Assembly (NCBI RefSeq): GCF_900100885.1
Contig: NZ_LT629692.1
Location: 2,728,001-2,792,000 of the forward strand
Direction of reading: 5' to 3'
Source of the DNA: Microbacterium pygmaeum
GTDB lineage: Bacteria; Actinomycetota; Actinomycetes; Actinomycetales; Microbacteriaceae
Length of the DNA stretch: 64,000 nt
Positions 33,267-41,394 of the stretch are shown here, piece after piece. Both the position numbers and the translations under genes were made by a program. Numbering within the stretch: the first letter of the stretch is position 1; each line of letters begins with the position of its first letter. Under the pieces are notes generated by a model that was not told where the DNA came from, did not search any database, and saw only the letters and a program-made list of their open reading frames with translations.

Positions 33267-33821
33267 ATGGTCTTCATTCATGACACGAAGCAGGCACTGG
33301 ATGCCGCCATCCACCTGGTCAACACCCTTCCGGGTTTCGATGGGCAGGACACGCTGCAGACGCCCGCCGACCTCGATGACTACCTCGTCGTCAACCCCTA
33401 CACGGGGGTGATGAAGCGCGATGCGGACGAGGTCGCAGCCGTACGCGGCATCCGATCCCGCCTCAGGCAGCTGTGGGACGTCGATCGGGTCGGCGCGGTG
33501 CCGCTGGTGAACGAGATGCTCCGCGACGGCTCCGCCCTCCCCCGCCTGGTCATCCACGACGGGTACGACTGGCACATCCACGCCACCTCGGACGACGCGC
33601 CGCTCTCCACGCGCATCCTCGTCGAAGCGGCCATGGCGTTCGTCGACGTGATCCGCGCCGACGAGTACGACCGGGTGCGCGTGTGCTCGGCCGATGACTG
33701 CGAGTCGGTCTACATCGACTACTCGAAGAACGGCTCCAAGCGCTACTGCGACACCGGCAACTGCGGCAACCGCATGAACGTCAATGCGTATCGGTTGCGG
33801 AAGGCTCGAGAAAGCGCGTGA
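33267..33821 (+). CDS. CGNR zinc-finger protein (ABATE-domain regulator)
   Basis: 184-residue protein. The N-terminal 130 residues form an ABATE-type stress-sensing domain (AIHLVNTLPGFDGQDTL...). The C-terminal zinc finger has four cysteines, RVCSADDCESVYID and RYCDTGNCGNR, including the signature CGNR, which is a predicted DNA-binding element. Family members are thought to be transcription regulators, but few are studied. AGGAGT precedes the ATG. The last 41 bases overlap the convergent hydrolase gene, including codons for the basic tail after the zinc finger. Confidence 0.87.
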   Translation: MVFIHDTKQALDAAIHLVNTLPGFDGQDTLQTPADLDDYLVVNPYTGVMKRDADEVAAVRGIRSRLRQLWDVDRVGAVPLVNEMLRDGSALPRLVIHDGYDWHIHATSDDAPLSTRILVEAAMAFVDVIRADEYDRVRVCSADDCESVYIDYSKNGSKRYCDTGNCGNRMNVNAYRLRKARESA

Positions 33822-34677
33822 TCGCCGCAGCCGCCTCGGCCGGCTTCTCGTAGTGGATCAGGTGGCCCACATCCGCGATCTCGACGAGGCGCGCCTCCGG
33901 GAACAGCCGCGCCAGGCGGCGCTCGGCCTCGATCGGGGTGATGTCGTCCTTGTCGGCGGCGATCAGCAGGGTCGGGACCCGAATCGACGCGGCGTACTCG
34001 CTCACGTCGTGCGAGACGCTGGTCACGAACGCGTCGTGCAGCACGTCGCGATCGGCGAAGCCCGCGAAGTACGTGTCGTGCTGGTCATGGATGAATCGGC
34101 GCAGCGCCTTGTCGCCGGTCTTGGCCATCGTGACGCTCATCACGCGCACCACCAGGCCGTTTCGGAGCACGGCGGTGCCGAGCTTGTCCGGCAGACGGGC
34201 ACCTGCCCAGTAGTAGAAGATCGCGAGTCGCGTCATGATGCCGCGCGGACCCTCCAGCGCCGGAGCACCGATCGGATTGACCAGTACGAGTCGCGGCGTC
34301 TGCAGGCCGCCGGCCACCGCGGCGGCGGAGACGATCGACCCGAACGAGTGCCCGAGGACGATGGCGCCTGGAGTCACGACGGAGACGAACTCCGTCAGCC
34401 ATGACGCGTAGGCCTCCAGATCATGGGCGCGGCCGGGCAGGGGCGCGGTCTCGCCGAAGCCGGGCAGGTCGGGCGAGATGATCCGGATGCCCGGCAGCAG
34501 CGCCACGACCGGCTCGAGGCCGTGGTGGTCACCGCGGAAGCCGTGCACCGCGACGATCGTCTCGGGCGCGTCCGCGGGCCCGTATTCCCAGAACACCGTC
34601 GTCCCGCCGGCGACGGCGGCCTCGCGCCGCACGGGCCGCAGTGCGGCGACGGGGGCGGTCGGGTGGGGAACGGGCAC
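33781..34677 (-). CDS. Alpha/beta-fold hydrolase
   Basis: 298-residue cytoplasmic hydrolase. The oxyanion region is VAVHGFRGDHHG, the nucleophile elbow GHSFGS (Ser near residue 110), a catalytic Asp lies in LLIAADKDDITP and His in VGHLIHYEKP. Similar to esterase/proline-iminopeptidase-like proteins, but substrate is unknown. Start is GTG at 34677; TAGACT lies six bases upstream and no Shine-Dalgarno is present. Divergent from the exonuclease gene, convergent and overlapping with the CGNR gene. Confidence 0.87.
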   Translation of the reverse strand: MPVPHPTAPVAALRPVRREAAVAGGTTVFWEYGPADAPETIVAVHGFRGDHHGLEPVVALLPGIRIISPDLPGFGETAPLPGRAHDLEAYASWLTEFVSVVTPGAIVLGHSFGSIVSAAAVAGGLQTPRLVLVNPIGAPALEGPRGIMTRLAIFYYWAGARLPDKLGTAVLRNGLVVRVMSVTMAKTGDKALRRFIHDQHDTYFAGFADRDVLHDAFVTSVSHDVSEYAASIRVPTLLIAADKDDITPIEAERRLARLFPEARLVEIADVGHLIHYEKPAEAAAAITRFLEPSATDTH

Positions 34678-34683
34678 CCCTGA

Positions 34684-34689
34684 AGTCTA
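34684..34689 (-). promoter_or_regulatory. Leaderless -10 of the alpha/beta hydrolase gene
   Basis: TAGACT six bases before the GTG at 34677. Confidence 0.5.
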
Positions 34690-34737
34690 CGAGTCGGCGC
34701 TGGCGCCTTCGCTGAGGGCGATGTCGGAACCGGTGCA

Positions 34738-34743
34738 TACCGT
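34738..34743 (+). promoter_or_regulatory. Leaderless -10 of the exonuclease gene
   Basis: TACCGT seven bases before the ATG at 34751. Confidence 0.45.
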
Positions 34744-34750
34744 GAACCGC

Positions 34751-35491
34751 ATGCAGGCCACCGACTCCCCCGCCCCCGCCGATGACGCGCCTCCAGGTCC
34801 GCCGGGGTGGACGCGGGTGATCGGCGTCTTCGACCTGGAGACGACGGGGGTGGATGTGACCTCCGACCGCATCGTGACGGCGCACGTCGGTCTTCTGGAC
34901 GCGAAGGGGTCCGTCATCCTCGCGCGGGATTGGGTCGCCGACCCGGGGGTCGAGATCCCCGATTCGGCCGCGGCCATCCACGGCATCACGACCGAACACG
35001 CGCGTGCGGTCGGAGAACCCGCCGCCGACGTCGTGGAGCAGATCGTCGACGTGCTGAGGTCACTCTTGGATGCCGGCATCCCGATCGTGGCGTACAACGC
35101 CGCCTACGACTTCTCGCTGCTCTCCTGCGAGGCGCAGCGTCACGGCATCGCGCCGCTGCGCGCACCGTCACCGGTCATCGATCCGCTGATCCTCGATAAG
35201 ACCTATGACCGATACCGTCGCGGCAAGCGGACCCTGGCGGCGGTCGCCGAGCATTACGCCGTCCGATTGGACGACGCGCACCACGCCTCTGCCGATGCGG
35301 TGGCGGCGGGGCGTGTCGCCCAGGCGCTCGCTCAGCGGTTCGCCGGCATGCTTCCACCCCGTGTGGACGAACTCCACACCCGCCAGATCGCGTGGGCGCG
35401 GGCGCAGGCGGCGTCCTTGACCGAATACTTCATCCGCATCGGCAGGCTCGATCCCGAGGAGCGGCTGGACGGCGGCTGGCCGGTGCGCTGA
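34751..35491 (+). CDS. DEDDh 3'-5' exonuclease (DNA polymerase III epsilon-like)
   Basis: 246-residue exonuclease domain protein. Exo I is VFDLETTGVD (two metal-binding acids), Exo II is in PIVAYNAAYDFSLL, and Exo III is DDAHHASADAVAAGRVA with the DEDDh histidine. Standalone proteins of this kind act in DNA repair or RNA trimming; the target is unknown. The ATG at 34751 is chosen because TACCGT lies seven bases upstream; an in-frame ATG at 34721 preceded by GAGGG is an alternative. It ends before a strong bidirectional terminator. Confidence 0.86.
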   Translation: MQATDSPAPADDAPPGPPGWTRVIGVFDLETTGVDVTSDRIVTAHVGLLDAKGSVILARDWVADPGVEIPDSAAAIHGITTEHARAVGEPAADVVEQIVDVLRSLLDAGIPIVAYNAAYDFSLLSCEAQRHGIAPLRAPSPVIDPLILDKTYDRYRRGKRTLAAVAEHYAVRLDDAHHASADAVAAGRVAQALAQRFAGMLPPRVDELHTRQIAWARAQAASLTEYFIRIGRLDPEERLDGGWPVR

Positions 35492-35523
35492 CCCGCGGGG
35501 GACGCAGGCTCCGCCCCGCAACG

Positions 35524-35553
35524 CGAAAGGCCCCGCCGGAGCGGGGCCTTTCG
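35524..35553. terminator. Bidirectional intrinsic terminator
   Basis: CGAAAGGCCCCGC and GCGGGGCCTTTCG form a perfect 13-bp stem with a four-base loop, between the convergent exonuclease and rpmE2 genes. Confidence 0.85.
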
Positions 35554-35564
35554 ATGCGATCAGA

Positions 35565-35822
35565 TCAGCTGCCGGAGCCGCCGAAGCCCTTGAAGCGCTG
35601 GTTGAACTTCTCGACGCGTCCGGCCGAGTCCATGATGCGCTGCTTGCCGGTGTAGAACGGGTGCGACGCCGACGAGATCTCCACATCGATGACGGGGTAC
35701 TCGACGCCGTCGAGTTCGACGGTCTTGTCGGAGGTCACGGTCGAACGGGTGAGGAAGGTCTCGCCCGAACCGAGGTCGCGGAATACGACGGCCTGATACG
35801 TCGGGTGGATGTCAGTCTTCAT
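35565..35822 (-). CDS. rpmE2: Ribosomal protein L31 type B (zinc-independent)
   Basis: 85-residue large-subunit protein. The sequence MKTDIHPTYQAVVFRDLGS and SSASHPFYTGKQR are typical for L31B; the CxxC zinc site of the type A paralogue is absent. Such paralogues replace the zinc form when zinc is scarce in other bacteria. The AAAGGA ribosome-binding site lies inside a predicted hairpin in a leader of about 70 bases, so translational autoregulation is plausible. I see no clear Zur-type palindrome. Confidence 0.95.
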   Translation of the reverse strand: MKTDIHPTYQAVVFRDLGSGETFLTRSTVTSDKTVELDGVEYPVIDVEISSASHPFYTGKQRIMDSAGRVEKFNQRFKGFGGSGS

Positions 35823-35893
35823 GGGAAGTCCTTTGAGAGAAGGTGCCCTGGATTTTGCCAGGGCGTCAAAGTCTGAGGGCGCCGAGGCACCAA
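35823..35893 (-). ncRNA. Structured 5' leader of rpmE2 (candidate L31 autoregulatory RNA)
   Basis: In the transcript the stem GCCCTGG (35864-35858) pairs with CCAGGGC (35851-35845), and outer CTTTGA (35871-35866) with TCAAAG (35836-35831), which contains part of the Shine-Dalgarno. An alternative pairing of GGTGCC (35891-35886) with GGCACC (35847-35842) is mutually exclusive with the inner stem. L31 leader motifs have been proposed in several phyla including actinobacteria; identity with those is unverified. Confidence 0.5.
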
Positions 35894-35899
35894 GGATCG

Positions 35900-35905
35900 A
35901 TATTA
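35900..35905 (-). promoter_or_regulatory. -10 element of rpmE2
   Basis: TAATAT on the minus strand; the transcript would begin near 35893. Confidence 0.5.
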
Positions 35906-35920
35906 CCAGACGATGGGCGG

Positions 35921-36706
35921 TTACGAAGCGGCGCGGGCGGCGTAGCGCCCCGCCTCCTCGGAAAGGGCGATCTGCACCCCGAACGTCTCGGTCAGCGCCT
36001 CGGCCGTCAGGGTCTCGCCGATCGGCCCGGCGGCCACGATCGCGCCGTCGCGGATGAGCAGCACGTGGGTGAATCCGACCGGGATCTCCTCGACGTGATG
36101 GGTCACCATGATCATCGCCGGTGTCGTCGTCACCCGGGCGTACCCGCCCAGCAGCGTCAGCAGCTCTTCCCGCGCGCCGAGATCGAGGCTCGCGGTCGGC
36201 TCGTCCAGCAGCAGCAGCTCGGGATCCGTCATCACGGCGCGGGCGATCTGGACGCGCTTCTGCTCACCGTCCGAGAGGGTGCCGAACGTGCGGTCGGCCA
36301 GATGATCCAGACGCCACTCGGCCAGGACCCGCAGTGCGCGGCGCTCGTCGATGTCCTCGTAGTCCTCGTTCCAGCGCCCGAGCACCGAGAACGCCGCGGT
36401 CAGCACGACGTTGAGCACGGTCTCATCCGCCGGGACCCGCTTGGCCATCGCCGAGGACGCGAAGCCGATGCGCGGCCGCAGCTCGAACACGTCGGTGCGT
36501 CCGAGGCGCTCGCCCAGGATCGTCACCGTGCCGGAGGTCGGGTGCAGCAGCGTGTCGGCAAGCTGCAGGAGCGTCGTCTTGCCGGCGCCGTTGGGGCCCA
36601 GGATCACCCAGCGCTCGTCGTCATCGACCGACCAGTCGAGGTGGTCGACGATGTCTCGGGCGTTTCGGCGGACGACGACGTCGGAGAATTCGAGCACCTG
36701 CGGCAT
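35921..36706 (-). CDS. ABC transporter ATP-binding protein
   Basis: 261-residue ATPase subunit with Walker A GPNGAGKTT (about 38-46), a signature LSDGEQKRVQIARA with Asp in place of the usual second Gly, Walker B LLLLDEPTASLD and the H-loop MVTHHVEE. No permease gene is adjacent, so it may be a ModF/YlmA-like standalone ATPase. The ATG at 36706 has TAGGCT six bases upstream whose TAG is the stop codon of glgA. The -35 area of rpmE2 falls at this gene's 3' end. Confidence 0.88.
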   Translation of the reverse strand: MPQVLEFSDVVVRRNARDIVDHLDWSVDDDERWVILGPNGAGKTTLLQLADTLLHPTSGTVTILGERLGRTDVFELRPRIGFASSAMAKRVPADETVLNVVLTAAFSVLGRWNEDYEDIDERRALRVLAEWRLDHLADRTFGTLSDGEQKRVQIARAVMTDPELLLLDEPTASLDLGAREELLTLLGGYARVTTTPAMIMVTHHVEEIPVGFTHVLLIRDGAIVAAGPIGETLTAEALTETFGVQIALSEEAGRYAARAAS

Positions 36707-36712
36707 GGATCC

Positions 36713-36718
36713 AGCCTA
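36713..36718 (-). promoter_or_regulatory. Leaderless -10 of the ABC ATPase gene, fused to glgA stop codon
   Basis: TAGGCT six bases before the ATG at 36706; TAG is the glgA stop (36716-36718). Confidence 0.5.
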
Positions 36719-37909
36719 TCGGCCGATACCCGAGACCTCCGCGTAGAGCGCGGTCGTGGCGTCGGCGATCGCGCTCCAGCTGAAATCGTTCCGCGCGCGC
36801 TCGCGCCCGGCCGCGCCGTAGGCGGCGGCGCGCTCGCGATCGCCGACCACCTCGGTCAGTACCCGTGCGAGATCATCGACGAAGCGCTCCGGATCGACTG
36901 GGGTGCCGGTCCCGTCCTGCGCCTGCTCGATCGGCACGAGCCGGCCGGTCACGCCGTCCGCGACCACCTCGGGGATCCCCCCGGTGGCGGTGCCGACGAC
37001 GGCCGCGCCACAGGCCATCGCCTCGAGGTTCACGATGCCGAGCGGCTCGTACACAGATGGGCAGACGAAGGTGGTCGCAGCGGAGAGGATCGCGCACAGT
37101 TCGTGCCGCGGCAGCAGCTTGTCGATCCAGACGACGCCGTCGCGGGTGCGCTGCAGGTCGCGGACGAGACCCTCGACCTCGGCCAGGATCTGCGGGGTGT
37201 CCGGCGCCCCCGCGCAGAGCACGATCTGCACCTCCGGCGGCAGCTTCGCGACCGCGCGCAGCAGATACGGCAGCCCTTTCTGTCGTGTGATGCGCCCGAC
37301 GAAGACCACCGACGGGCGCGCGGGGTCGATGCCGTATTCGGACAGCACGGCCGGATCGTCGACCGGATGCCACGCCTCCACGTCGATGCCGTTGTAGATG
37401 ACCCGCACCTTGGCGGGATCCAGGTCCGGGTAGGAGCGGAGGATGTCTGCGCGCATGCCGCCGCTCACGGCGACGATCGCGGCAGCACCCTCGTACGCGG
37501 TCTTCTCGATGTAGCTGGAGACCGCGTATCCACCGCCGAGCTGTTCGGCCTTCCAGGGCCGGAGGGGCTCCAGGCTGTGCGCGGTGACGATGTGCGGGAT
37601 GCCGTGCAGGAGGGACGCGAGGTGGCCCGCGAAGTTCGCGTACCAGGTGTGACTGTGCACGACGTCGGCGCCCGCGACGTCCGCAACGATCTCCAGGTCG
37701 GTCCCGAGGGTCTGGATCGCGCCGTTCGCGCCGGCCAGCTCGACCGGCACGCCGTAGGAGGTCGTGGCGTCCTGGTCGCGCTCTGCGCCGAAGGCGCGGA
37801 CACGCACCTCGATCGATTCGCGCAGCGCCTTGACCAACTCCGTCACGTGGACTCCTGCACCGCCGTAGACCTCGGGCGGATACTCCTTCGTGATGATGTC
37901 GACGCGCAT
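36716..37909 (-). CDS. glgA: GT4 glycogen synthase / maltose-1-phosphate synthase
   Basis: 397-residue cytoplasmic GT4 glycosyltransferase. N-terminal acceptor loop KEYPPEVYGGAGVHV, nucleotide-sugar site FVGRITRQKGLPYLL, and the EPLGIVNLEAMACG E-x7-E motif are seen. The mycobacterial homologue (GlgM, often annotated GlgA) makes maltose-1-phosphate from ADP-glucose for alpha-glucan synthesis, so the product may be either that or glycogen. Divergent from glgC across only 45 bases; both promoters look leaderless (TAGCGT six bases before this ATG). Confidence 0.92.
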   Translation of the reverse strand: MRVDIITKEYPPEVYGGAGVHVTELVKALRESIEVRVRAFGAERDQDATTSYGVPVELAGANGAIQTLGTDLEIVADVAGADVVHSHTWYANFAGHLASLLHGIPHIVTAHSLEPLRPWKAEQLGGGYAVSSYIEKTAYEGAAAIVAVSGGMRADILRSYPDLDPAKVRVIYNGIDVEAWHPVDDPAVLSEYGIDPARPSVVFVGRITRQKGLPYLLRAVAKLPPEVQIVLCAGAPDTPQILAEVEGLVRDLQRTRDGVVWIDKLLPRHELCAILSAATTFVCPSVYEPLGIVNLEAMACGAAVVGTATGGIPEVVADGVTGRLVPIEQAQDGTGTPVDPERFVDDLARVLTEVVGDRERAAAYGAAGRERARNDFSWSAIADATTALYAEVSGIGR

Positions 37910-37915
37910 GTCAAT

Positions 37916-37921
37916 ACGCTA
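37916..37921 (-). promoter_or_regulatory. Leaderless -10 of glgA
   Basis: TAGCGT six bases before the ATG at 37909. Confidence 0.5.
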
Positions 37922-37942
37922 GTCCCCGGTGCCGGTGCGGCC

Positions 37943-37948
37943 TAGGGT
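37943..37948 (+). promoter_or_regulatory. Leaderless -10 of glgC
   Basis: TAGGGT six bases before the ATG at 37955; 21 bases separate it from the glgA -10, so the -35 regions overlap. Confidence 0.5.
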
Positions 37949-37954
37949 GGTGCC

Positions 37955-39199
37955 ATGCCAGCAGCGCCGAAGGTGTTCGGAATCATCCTCGCCGGTGGGG
38001 AGGGCAAGCGCCTCATGCCCCTCACCGCGGACCGAGCCAAGCCCGCCGTCCCCTTCGGGGGGCAGTACCGACTGATCGACTTCGCGATTTCGAACCTGAT
38101 CAATTCCGGCCTCAGACAGCTGGTGGTGCTGACGCAGTACAAGTCGCACAGCCTCGACCGTCACATCTCGCAGACGTGGCGCATGTCGCCGCTGCTGGAT
38201 TCCTACGTGGCGTCGGTCCCCGCTCAGCAGCGACTCGGCAAGCGGTGGTTCTCGGGTTCGGCCGACGCCATCCTGCAGAGCCTCAACCTCATCAGCGACG
38301 AGAAGCCCGATATCGTCGTCGTGATCGGCGCCGACCACGTCTACCGGATGGACTTCCGGCAGATGCTGGATGCGCACATCGAATCCGGTGCCCGGGCGAC
38401 GGTCGCCGGCATCCGCCAGCCGATCTCGCTGGCCAATCAGTTCGGCGTCATCGACGTCGACACGAAGGACCCGTCGCGCATCAACCAGTTCCTGGAGAAG
38501 CCCCAATCCCCCACGGGTCTGACCGACTCGCCGGGCGAAGTGCTCGCCTCGATGGGCAACTACATCTTCGACGCCGACGCCCTCATCGAGGCGGTCGAAT
38601 CCGACGGCGAGCTGGCTACCTCGAACCACGACATGGGTGGCGACATCGTGCCGTATTTCGTGAATCGGGGTGAGGCGGGCGTCTACGACATGAAGCGCAA
38701 CGACGTCCCTGGTTCCACCGATCGCGACCGTTCGTATTGGCGGGACGTCGGCACGATCGAGTCGTTCTTCGACGCGCACATGGACCTGATCTCGACGCTG
38801 CCGATCTTCAACCTCTACAACATGGATTGGCCCATCCACTCCCAGGCGGTCAACTCGCCGCCCGCGAAGTTCGTGCGCGACTCGGTCGGCCGCATCGGCA
38901 ACTCGATCGACTCGATCGTCTCGCTCGGATCCGTGCTGTCCGGGACGCACCTCGAGCGGAGCGTCATCGGACCCTGGGCACTTGCCGGCGGGGGCTCGAC
39001 GATCACGGATTCGGTGATCTTCGACCACGTCCGCGTGGGTCAGGGCGCCCGCATCCATCGAGCGATCCTGGACAAGAACGTCGTCCTCTCGGACGGGGCC
39101 ACCGTGGGCGTCGACCGCGATCGCGACCTCGCACGCGGCTTCACCGTGACCGAGACCGGCATCACGGTCGTCGGAAAGGGAATCCACGTCGACGGCTGA
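37955..39199 (+). CDS. glgC: Glucose-1-phosphate adenylyltransferase
   Basis: 414-residue enzyme making ADP-glucose from glucose-1-phosphate and ATP. The nucleotidyl-transferase signature ILAGGEGKRLMPLTADRAKP (residues 11-30), YRLIDFAISNLINSG, GADHVYRMDF and GSADAILQS motifs are present, followed by a left-handed beta-helix C-terminal domain (GTHLERSVIG, SDGATVGVDRDRD). It supplies the substrate of the divergent glgA product. Confidence 0.95.
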   Translation: MPAAPKVFGIILAGGEGKRLMPLTADRAKPAVPFGGQYRLIDFAISNLINSGLRQLVVLTQYKSHSLDRHISQTWRMSPLLDSYVASVPAQQRLGKRWFSGSADAILQSLNLISDEKPDIVVVIGADHVYRMDFRQMLDAHIESGARATVAGIRQPISLANQFGVIDVDTKDPSRINQFLEKPQSPTGLTDSPGEVLASMGNYIFDADALIEAVESDGELATSNHDMGGDIVPYFVNRGEAGVYDMKRNDVPGSTDRDRSYWRDVGTIESFFDAHMDLISTLPIFNLYNMDWPIHSQAVNSPPAKFVRDSVGRIGNSIDSIVSLGSVLSGTHLERSVIGPWALAGGGSTITDSVIFDHVRVGQGARIHRAILDKNVVLSDGATVGVDRDRDLARGFTVTETGITVVGKGIHVDG

Positions 39200-39236
39200 G
39201 CGCCTTCGCGAATGCGGGAAGCGGATGCTGCGCCGC

Positions 39237-39242
39237 TAGCGT
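39237..39242 (+). promoter_or_regulatory. Leaderless -10 of serB
   Basis: TAGCGT six bases before the ATG at 39249. Confidence 0.45.
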
Positions 39243-39248
39243 TGAGGG

Positions 39249-39890
39249 ATGCCTGAGCCGGTCGCGCGCTTCCTCGTCGTCCTCGACGCCGATTCCACCC
39301 TGATCCGCAACGAGGTCATCGAGCTGATGGCCGACGAAGCCGGCCGCGGGGCGGAGGTGGCGGCGGCGACCGAGGCCGCCATGCGCGGCGAGGTCGACTT
39401 CGCGACGAGTCTGCGCTCGCGCGTGGCCGCGCTGCGGGGTGTGCCGGTCGCTGCGCTGGCGCGCGTGCGTGCTCATGTGGAGCCGACGCCGGGCGTCAGG
39501 GAGCTCACCGCAGCGGTGCACGAACGCGGTGGCAGGGTCGCAGTCGTCTCCGGCGGATTCCACGAGATCCTCGACACCGTGGCCCCCGACCTCGGCGTGG
39601 ACGTGTGGCGGGCGAACCGTCTCGCCGTCGAGGGCGACGCCCTGGCCGGCACGGTCGAGGGTGCCATCGTCGACGCCGACGGCAAGGCCGCAGCGCTCAG
39701 GGAGTGGGCGGACGAGCTCGCGCTGCCGATGTCTCGGACCATCGCGATCGGCGACGGCGCAAACGACCTGCGCATGATGGCCGTCGCCGGGCTCGGCCTG
39801 GCCTTCAACGCCAAGCCGACGGTGCGGGAACATGCCGATCTGGTCATCGGTCGGGTGGACCTTCGCGAGGTGCGTGCGCTGCTTCCCTGA
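39249..39890 (+). CDS. serB: Phosphoserine phosphatase SerB
   Basis: 213-residue HAD-family enzyme that makes serine from phosphoserine. Motif I is VVLDADSTLIRNEVIELMAD (DxDST with nucleophile Asp near residue 13), motif II VVSGGFHEI, and motif III/IV KAAALREWADELAL with GDGANDLRMMAVAG. It lacks the N-terminal ACT domains seen in longer mycobacterial SerB2, so feedback control by serine through those domains is not expected. ATG with a purine run GAGGG only one base upstream, too close for efficient use; leaderless initiation is likely. Confidence 0.9.
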   Translation: MPEPVARFLVVLDADSTLIRNEVIELMADEAGRGAEVAAATEAAMRGEVDFATSLRSRVAALRGVPVAALARVRAHVEPTPGVRELTAAVHERGGRVAVVSGGFHEILDTVAPDLGVDVWRANRLAVEGDALAGTVEGAIVDADGKAAALREWADELALPMSRTIAIGDGANDLRMMAVAGLGLAFNAKPTVREHADLVIGRVDLREVRALLP

Positions 39891-39921
39891 TGCGGAGGCG
39901 GACGGTGTCTGCGGCCCCGGG

Positions 39922-39927
39922 TAGCCT
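39922..39927 (+). promoter_or_regulatory. Leaderless -10 of alpha/beta hydrolase gene
   Basis: TAGCCT six bases before the ATG at 39934. Confidence 0.45.
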
Positions 39928-39933
39928 CGCGGC

Positions 39934-40638
39934 ATGAACATCATCCTGATCCCCGGTCTCTGGCTCGACGCGGCGTCATGGGACGCGGTGGTCCCCGCCC
40001 TCGAAGCTGCAGGCCACTCGGTGCATCCGCTGACGATGCCGGGCGTCGGCGTCCCCGCTCCGGAATCCGCCGAGATCGGCATCGCCGACTGGGTCGCCGC
40101 GGCGGTGGCGGAGATCGATCGAACCTCCGGACCCGTCCTGGTGGTCGGTCACAGCGGCGGTGGCAATGTCGCCTACGGCGCGGTGGATGCCAGACCCGAG
40201 CGGGTCGCCGGTGTGGTGTTCGTCGACACGTTCCCTCCCGGCGCCGGTGGATCGATCTGGGAGTTCCCGGTCGTCGACGGTGTGGTGCCGTTCCCAGGCT
40301 GGGATTCCTTCGAGGACGCCGAGGTGGGCGATCTCGACGAGGCCACGCGAGCCGCGCGGGGCGCACGCACCCTGTCGGTGCCGGCCAGAGTGCCCACCGA
40401 TCCCATTCGTCTGACCGACGATCGGCGGCGCGAGGTTCCGGCGACGATGCTGACCGGCACGGTCCCCGCGGACGAGATCCGCCGCATCATCTCGGCGGCG
40501 CCGGATTGGGCCGCGGAGCTGGCTGCGCTCCAGCACCTGGAGATCCAGGAGCTCACCTCCGGCCATTGGCCGCAGTTCTCCGTGCCCGACGACGTGGCAG
40601 CGGGCATCCTCGCCGCGGCGGAGCGCGCCGGCGCCTGA
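39934..40638 (+). CDS. Alpha/beta hydrolase
   Basis: 234-residue hydrolase with IILIPGLWLDAASWDAVVPAL (oxyanion region), nucleophile elbow VVGHSGGGNVAYGA (Ser near residue 73), VFVDTFPPG and a C-terminal ELTSGHWPQFSVP containing the catalytic His. Resembles EstC/salicylate-esterase-like enzymes; the substrate is unknown. No Shine-Dalgarno is visible, in line with leaderless initiation. It is convergent with fabG, 13 bases apart. Confidence 0.87.
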   Translation: MNIILIPGLWLDAASWDAVVPALEAAGHSVHPLTMPGVGVPAPESAEIGIADWVAAAVAEIDRTSGPVLVVGHSGGGNVAYGAVDARPERVAGVVFVDTFPPGAGGSIWEFPVVDGVVPFPGWDSFEDAEVGDLDEATRAARGARTLSVPARVPTDPIRLTDDRRREVPATMLTGTVPADEIRRIISAAPDWAAELAALQHLEIQELTSGHWPQFSVPDDVAAGILAAAERAGA

Positions 40639-40651
40639 ACCTGTCGGCCGG

Positions 40652-41362
40652 TCAGTGCCCCATGCCGAGGCCACCGTCTACCGGGATGACCGCGCCTGAG
40701 ATGTAGGCGGCGTCGTCGGAGGCCATCCAGGCCACGACACCCGCAACTTCGTCGGTCGTCGCGAACCTGCCGGCGGGGATGTTCCGCTTGTAATCCGCCT
40801 GCAGATCGGCCGGCAGGTCGGAGGTCATATCCGTCTCGATGAAGCCAGGCGCCACGACGTTCGCAGTGATCCCACGCGCTCCGAGCTCGCGGGTGAGCGA
40901 TCGGGCGAAGCCGACGAGCCCGCTCTTGGAGGCGGCGTAATTGATCTGCCCGGCCGAACCGTACAGCCCCACCACGCTGGAGATGAGGATGACCCGTCCC
41001 CACCGCGCCTTGAGCATGCCCTTCGATGCACGCTTGACGACGCGGAACGCACCGCCGAGGTTGGTGGCGATCACGCTGTCGAAGTCCTCTTCGCTCATCC
41101 GCAGCAGGAGCGTGTCCTTCGTGATGCCGGCGTTCGCCACGACGATCCCGACCGGACCCAGCTCCGCCTCCACCTGGCTGAAGGCGGTGTCGACGGCCGC
41201 GGCATCCGTGACGTCCGCTCGCACGGTGAGCGTGCCCTCGGGGCCCTCTCCCGAGCGCGCGGTGACCGCCACCCGGTATCCCAGCGCCACGAAGCGCTCG
41301 GCGATGGCACGGCCGATGCCGCGGTTTCCGCCGGTGACGAGGACGACGCGATCGGTGGACAT
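40652..41362 (-). CDS. fabG: 3-oxoacyl-ACP reductase FabG-like SDR
   Basis: 236-residue short-chain dehydrogenase. The NADP site is TGGNRGIGRAIAERF (residues 10-24), the NAG motif is VVANAGITKD, catalytic Ser is in ISSVVGLYG and Tyr/Lys in INYAASKSGLVGF; the C-terminus is SGAVIPVDGGLGMGH. Matches mycobacterial FabG1/MabA-type sequences that reduce 3-ketoacyl-ACP in type II fatty-acid synthesis, though no inhA or ACP gene is beside it. GCAGGAG precedes the ATG; TAGGGT at 41395-41400 is a possible -10. Confidence 0.87.
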   Translation of the reverse strand: MSTDRVVLVTGGNRGIGRAIAERFVALGYRVAVTARSGEGPEGTLTVRADVTDAAAVDTAFSQVEAELGPVGIVVANAGITKDTLLLRMSEEDFDSVIATNLGGAFRVVKRASKGMLKARWGRVILISSVVGLYGSAGQINYAASKSGLVGFARSLTRELGARGITANVVAPGFIETDMTSDLPADLQADYKRNIPAGRFATTDEVAGVVAWMASDDAAYISGAVIPVDGGLGMGH

Positions 41363-41394
41363 GGTGCACTCCTGCTCGTTCGATGATCGATCCC

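Noticed and set aside
35881..35920. Zur box controlling rpmE2
   Set aside because: No TGATAATnATTATCA-like palindrome is visible; AT-rich bases are better explained as the -10.
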